Shown here one piece after another: positions 5,918-8,032 of a DNA stretch of 8,032 bases. Source of the DNA: Thermodesulfovibrionales bacterium (GTDB lineage Bacteria > Nitrospirota > Thermodesulfovibrionia > Thermodesulfovibrionales > SM23-35); contig JALHSV010000265.1 of NCBI GenBank assembly GCA_022865525.1, positions 1 through 8,032 on the forward strand, written 5' to 3'. The notes under the pieces were generated by a model that worked only from the letters and a program-made list of their open reading frames with translations, was not told the DNA's origin and did no database searches. The position numbers and the translations under genes were made by a program. How positions within the stretch are numbered: position 1 is the stretch's first letter; every line of letters begins with the position of its first letter.

Positions 5918-6493
5918 ATGACGAGGAAAGACGTCCTGGATTTGCATGTTGGTGATGTAGTTCTCATACAAGGATTGCTCGTTACAGGAAGGGATAAGCT
6001 GCATACATATTTGTTCAATGAAAGACCGCCGAAGGAACGGATACCATTCAATCTCGAGGGCACTATTCTTTACCACTGCGGGCCGATTATTGAGAAGACT
6101 CCCCAGGGCTACCGATGTATCGCAGGTGGCCCAACAACCAGTATGCGGGTTGAAATGTATGAATCACGCATTATTGAAGAGTATGGCATAAGGGGTGCAA
6201 TGGGAAAAGGAGGTATGGGAAGGCGGACTCTGCATGCCCTCAAAGAATTTGGCTGTGTGTACCTGCATACGATTGGTGGTGCAGCGGTCTATCTCGCCGA
6301 CAGGGTGAAACGCGTATCAGGGGTCTGGAAACTTGAGGAGTTCGGCATGACAGAGGCAATGTGGATTCTGGAGGTGAATGATTTTCCCGCGATTGTGACG
6401 ATGGATGCTTTTGGAAAAAGCCTTCATGATAAGATTGAAAGGAAATCCCGCACAGTTCTCAAAGAGCTCCTGGAGCCTCATCGGGTCGGATGA
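5918..6493 (+). CDS. fumB: class I fumarate hydratase, beta subunit
   Basis: The 191-residue protein corresponds to the C-terminal half of class I fumarases (TtdB/FumA C-terminal family), which completes the active site with the alpha subunit. Family motifs are LHVGDVVLIQG (9-19), TGRDKLH (23-29), HCGPII (54-58), AGGPTTSMR (69-77, with a candidate catalytic threonine and substrate-binding arginine), MGKGGMG (95-101) and IGGAAVY (119-125). The first ATG is at 5918, but the frame is open upstream to 5855. The codons before the ATG read KRTKSLNLPMTRKDV, and LNLPMT resembles the usual start of this family, so translation may begin upstream. An ATC at 5888 lies 7 bases after AGGGGGGA (5873-5880), and no ATG, GTG or TTG fits. 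AAAGGA at 5892-5897 is too far from the ATG to be ideal. Separation from the alpha gene by hairpin repeats is unusual, as these genes normally abut. Confidence 0.9.
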   Translation: MTRKDVLDLHVGDVVLIQGLLVTGRDKLHTYLFNERPPKERIPFNLEGTILYHCGPIIEKTPQGYRCIAGGPTTSMRVEMYESRIIEEYGIRGAMGKGGMGRRTLHALKEFGCVYLHTIGGAAVYLADRVKRVSGVWKLEEFGMTEAMWILEVNDFPAIVTMDAFGKSLHDKIERKSRTVLKELLEPHRVG

Positions 6494-6502
6494 GAGAACT
6501 CT

Positions 6503-6529
6503 TTTCTCACGTCTGCATGTTTCTCACGT
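6503..6529 (+). promoter_or_regulatory. 10-bp direct repeat upstream of the small-gene promoter
   Basis: TTTCTCACGT occurs perfectly at 6503-6512 and again at 6520-6529, 17 bases start to start. The second copy ends 4 bases before the -35 box at 6534. The placement resembles tandem activator sites, but no regulator is identifiable. Confidence 0.45.
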
Positions 6530-6533
6530 ATGG

Positions 6534-6562
6534 TTGACGTCAGGAACACTTCCTGTTAGGAT
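6534..6562 (+). promoter_or_regulatory. sigma70-like promoter for the lysine-rich small gene
   Basis: The -35 box TTGACG (6534-6539, five of six consensus matches) and the -10 box TAGGAT (6557-6562, four of six) are 17 bases apart. A start near 6569 would give a leader of about 28 bases carrying a perfect AAGGAGG ribosome site. This is motif matching only. Confidence 0.5.
6541..6555. promoter_or_regulatory. 15-bp palindrome in the promoter spacer (operator candidate)
   Basis: CAGGAA (6541-6546) and TTCCTG (6550-6555) form a perfect inverted repeat around CAC, exactly inside the spacer between the -35 and -10 boxes. A repressor bound there would block polymerase. No regulator can be named. 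Confidence 0.4.
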
Positions 6563-6596
6563 TTCACGGTTGTAAAAAAAACTGAAGGAGGAAAAG

Positions 6597-6761
6597 ATGG
6601 CTACGAAGATTGGGAAAAAGGTTGCGAAGAAAGCAGAGGAAGTGAAGAAAAAGGTAACAAAACAGGCAAAGTCTGTAAAGAAAAAATTCACCAAAACAGC
6701 GAAAGCTGTAGAAAAGAAAGTTGCCAAGACAGTCAAGGCTGTGAAAAAGAAAATTTCATAG
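6597..6761 (+). CDS. small lysine-rich protein with four 11-residue repeats
   Basis: This 54-residue gene has a textbook ribosome site (AAGGAGG at 6585-6591, 5-base spacer) and its own promoter. The protein has 22 lysines and only three acidic residues (E14, E15, E39), with no cysteine, aromatic (other than F31) or proline. Residues 9-52 are four consecutive units of exactly 11 residues: VAKKAEEVKKK, VTKQAKSVKKK, FTKTAKAVEKK and VAKTVKAVKKK. Lysine is fixed at unit positions 3, 10 and 11, and V/F, A/V and V sit at positions 1, 5 and 8. The hydrophobic spacing 4-3-4 continues from I5 to I53 and predicts one continuous amphipathic hendecad helix with a basic face. It resembles histone H1-like, nucleoid-binding or LEA-type surface-binding peptides, but I cannot assign a function. 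There is no signal peptide. It converges on the btuC-like gene, 36 bases from its stop. Confidence 0.8.
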   Translation: MATKIGKKVAKKAEEVKKKVTKQAKSVKKKFTKTAKAVEKKVAKTVKAVKKKIS

Positions 6762-6794
6762 GAAAGTCGCCGGATTCAAAGGCGTTGCCCGGGA

Positions 6795-6811
6795 TCCTCA
6801 CGCAGTGAGGA
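6795..6811. terminator. stem-loop between convergent genes (possible weak terminator)
   Basis: TCCTCAC (6795-6801) pairs perfectly with GTGAGGA (6805-6811) around GCA. It overlaps the stop codon of the minus-strand permease gene (6798-6800) and follows the lysine-rich gene by 33 bases, so it could act on both transcripts. No T-run follows on either side, so intrinsic termination is uncertain. Confidence 0.3.
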
Positions 6812-7763
6812 CATCGCGCTTCCGTAACAGATAGAGAAAATATGGAGATCCGACCAGTGCAGTGATGATCCCTGAAGGGATCTCCATTGGAGGCAAGAGG
6901 GATCTGCCGATCAAATCCGCAATACAAAGGAATACCCCTCCGTATAGAGCAGACACTGGCACAACGAATCTGTTGTCTGATCCCATGATAAATCTGACCA
7001 TGTGAGGGATGAGAAGGCCGATAAATCCGATTGTCCCGCCCAGAGATACCGATGCCGAGGTCATAAGCGAAATCGATAGAAAAAACAGGAGCCTTTCTTT
7101 ATGAACAGCAAAACCCAGACTATGGGCAATCTCGTCTCCGAGCATCAGGGCATTAAGGGCTTTTGCCCTTGAGACCGAGATATACAAACCTGCGATGATA
7201 AACACGATGCCATACGGAATCATCGACCAGTCAGCAATAGACAGATCTCCGAATATCCAGAGAACTGCCCTTCTGATACCTTCATGTGATGAAATGCTGA
7301 TGAGGAACATAAGCATGGCAGATAAGAGAAAGCTGAGACCTACACCGGCAAGAAGAAGACGCTCCGGTAAAAGTTTACCTTCCTTCCAGCCGAAAACACC
7401 GACTATGATACTGATGAAAGACGCACCGATAAAGGCAGTGAACGGTATGCTGAATTTCCCAAAAATATATACACCGGAAAGAAGCCCAAGCGTTGCGGAC
7501 AGTGCTGCTCCGCTCGAAATCCCAAGGATATAGGGGTCTGCAAGGGGGTTTTTCAATATGCCCTGAAGCACAGCACCTGACGCTCCTAACGCCATCCCCA
7601 TGAGCACTGCAACAATAACTCGTGGAAGTCGTATCGAAATGAGAATCTCCCGCTCAACGTCACTGGCCTGAAAAGGGTTTATCACATGAGACCCGAGGAA
7701 GAGAGAGAGAAGAATGACAAAAAGAGCGGCACAGAAGAGAGAGGTGAGTTTTATTTTAGACAT
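6798..7763 (-). CDS. BtuC/FecCD-family ABC transporter permease
   Basis: The 321-residue polytopic inner-membrane protein matches permeases for vitamin B12, haem and siderophores. Diagnostic motifs are RLPRVIVAVLMGMALGASG (45-63), LQGILKNPLADPYILGISSGAAL (66-88), the coupling region GDEIAHSLGF, GTIGFIGLLIPHMVRFIMGSDNR, and the C-terminal EIPSGIITALVGSPYFLYLL. Many hydrophobic helices are evident, consistent with the usual ten per subunit. Family length is about 320-340, so it is complete. The start has GAGGA 9 bases upstream on the minus strand, lying within the preceding gene. Its start overlaps the end of the binding-protein gene by 13 bases, indicating translational coupling. The substrate is probably cobalamin or another corrinoid, given the BtuF-like partner and a CobD-like gene about 3 kb away, but iron chelates cannot be excluded. 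No ATPase gene follows on this strand within the window. Confidence 0.92.
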   Translation of the reverse strand: MSKIKLTSLFCAALFVILLSLFLGSHVINPFQASDVEREILISIRLPRVIVAVLMGMALGASGAVLQGILKNPLADPYILGISSGAALSATLGLLSGVYIFGKFSIPFTAFIGASFISIIVGVFGWKEGKLLPERLLLAGVGLSFLLSAMLMFLISISSHEGIRRAVLWIFGDLSIADWSMIPYGIVFIIAGLYISVSRAKALNALMLGDEIAHSLGFAVHKERLLFFLSISLMTSASVSLGGTIGFIGLLIPHMVRFIMGSDNRFVVPVSALYGGVFLCIADLIGRSLLPPMEIPSGIITALVGSPYFLYLLRKRDVLTA

Positions 7764-8032
7764 GCGGCCATTTCCTCAATACCATATATGACCCGGGGCC
7801 CGAGCCTGTAAAGATTGTCACTGATAAAAAATACCCGGTGATTCTTTACCGCAGGGACCCGGGATAACTTTTTCAGAAGACCTTTGGACATGTCCCTTAT
7901 GTCCGCATGTCCCTTCCCAATGAAAATTATATCAGGCGACTGGAGAATGGTCTCCTCAATGGAATATTTGGGATACGAGGATCGAGATTTCGCTGCGATA
8001 TTGTGATGCCCGAGGATAGTGATTGCATCATC
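7751..8032 (-). CDS. BtuF-like ABC transporter substrate-binding protein (C-terminal part)
   Basis: The frame is open from the window edge at 8032 to a TAA at 7753-7751, giving the last 93 residues. They match the C-terminal lobe of class III (BtuF/FhuD-like) periplasmic binding proteins: YPKYSIEETILQSPDIIFIG, then LSRVPAVKNHRVFFISDNLYRLGPRVIYGIEEMAACL. The pattern 'I-E-x-I-x-x-x-x-P-D-I-I', 'V-P-A-V-K-N-x-R-V' and the late 'G-P-R' is characteristic. The N-terminal signal sequence and most of the protein are outside the window. It overlaps the start of the permease gene by 13 bases and contains that gene's ribosome site, so the two are an operon. Corrinoid is the likeliest ligand by resemblance to BtuF, not by any visible ligand residue. 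Confidence 0.85.
   Translation of the reverse strand, partial: DDAITILGHHNIAAKSRSSYPKYSIEETILQSPDIIFIGKGHADIRDMSKGLLKKLSRVPAVKNHRVFFISDNLYRLGPRVIYGIEEMAACLK

Noticed and set aside
6524..6736. Open frame (-) of 70 codons opposite the lysine-rich gene, with many Phe residues resembling a membrane peptide.
   Set aside because: The Phe richness is just the antisense of AAA/AAG lysine codons; the sense frame has the ribosome site, promoter and 11-residue periodicity.
7764..8032. Cobalamin riboswitch near the btuF/btuC genes.
   Set aside because: This stretch is coding for the binding protein; any riboswitch would lie upstream of that gene, beyond the window.

Overview
The window is bacterial chromosome with a fairly balanced base composition. 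The gene set is a class I (4Fe-4S) two-subunit fumarase, an Ogg2-type 8-oxoguanine glycosylase, a CobD-like aminotransferase homologue and BtuF/BtuC-type transport proteins. Together with GC-rich hairpin repeats between genes, this would suit an anaerobic or microaerophilic lineage such as Nitrospirota (Thermodesulfovibrio-like) or a former deltaproteobacterial group. That placement is an inference from gene content. No rRNA, tRNA, CRISPR array, transposase or phage gene is visible.

Layout. Positions 1-2004 (+) hold the 3' part of a large multidomain gene: the tail of an M1-type metallopeptidase, then a ChaN-like domain, then a C-terminal PDZ domain. It converges, with 8 bases between stops, on an Ogg2 glycosylase gene (2678-2013, -). 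A divergent intergenic region of about 97 bases carries a good sigma70-like promoter for a tight + strand pair. The first gene of that pair is a CobD/HisC-like PLP-fold protein (2776-3906) whose PLP lysine position is proline. The second is a fusion of a DgkA-type lipid kinase with a short PAP2 phosphatase (3912-4610).

Next come the alpha (4811-5689) and beta (5918-6493) subunits of class I fumarase. They are unusually far apart: 228 bases filled with hairpin repeats separate them. A related element in opposite orientation lies just upstream of the alpha gene, so the alpha gene is bracketed by an inverted pair of MITE/REP-like elements. Neither fumarase gene has a convincing Shine-Dalgarno sequence at its ATG, and homology suggests the beta subunit may start upstream of its first ATG.

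Positions 6597-6761 (+) hold a small, strongly ribosome-bound gene for a 54-residue protein that is 41% lysine. It is built from four exact-length 11-residue repeats, and its own promoter region has a 10-bp direct repeat and a 15-bp palindrome. The right end carries, on the - strand, the end of a BtuF-like periplasmic binding protein (8032-7751) overlapping by 13 bases the start of a BtuC/FecCD permease (7763-6798). No ATPase gene follows the permease.

Most interesting points: the CobD-like protein without its catalytic lysine, the hendecad-repeat lysine-rich peptide and its regulatory region, the inverted repeat elements around the fumarase alpha gene, and the two domain fusions (kinase-phosphatase and peptidase-ChaN-PDZ).
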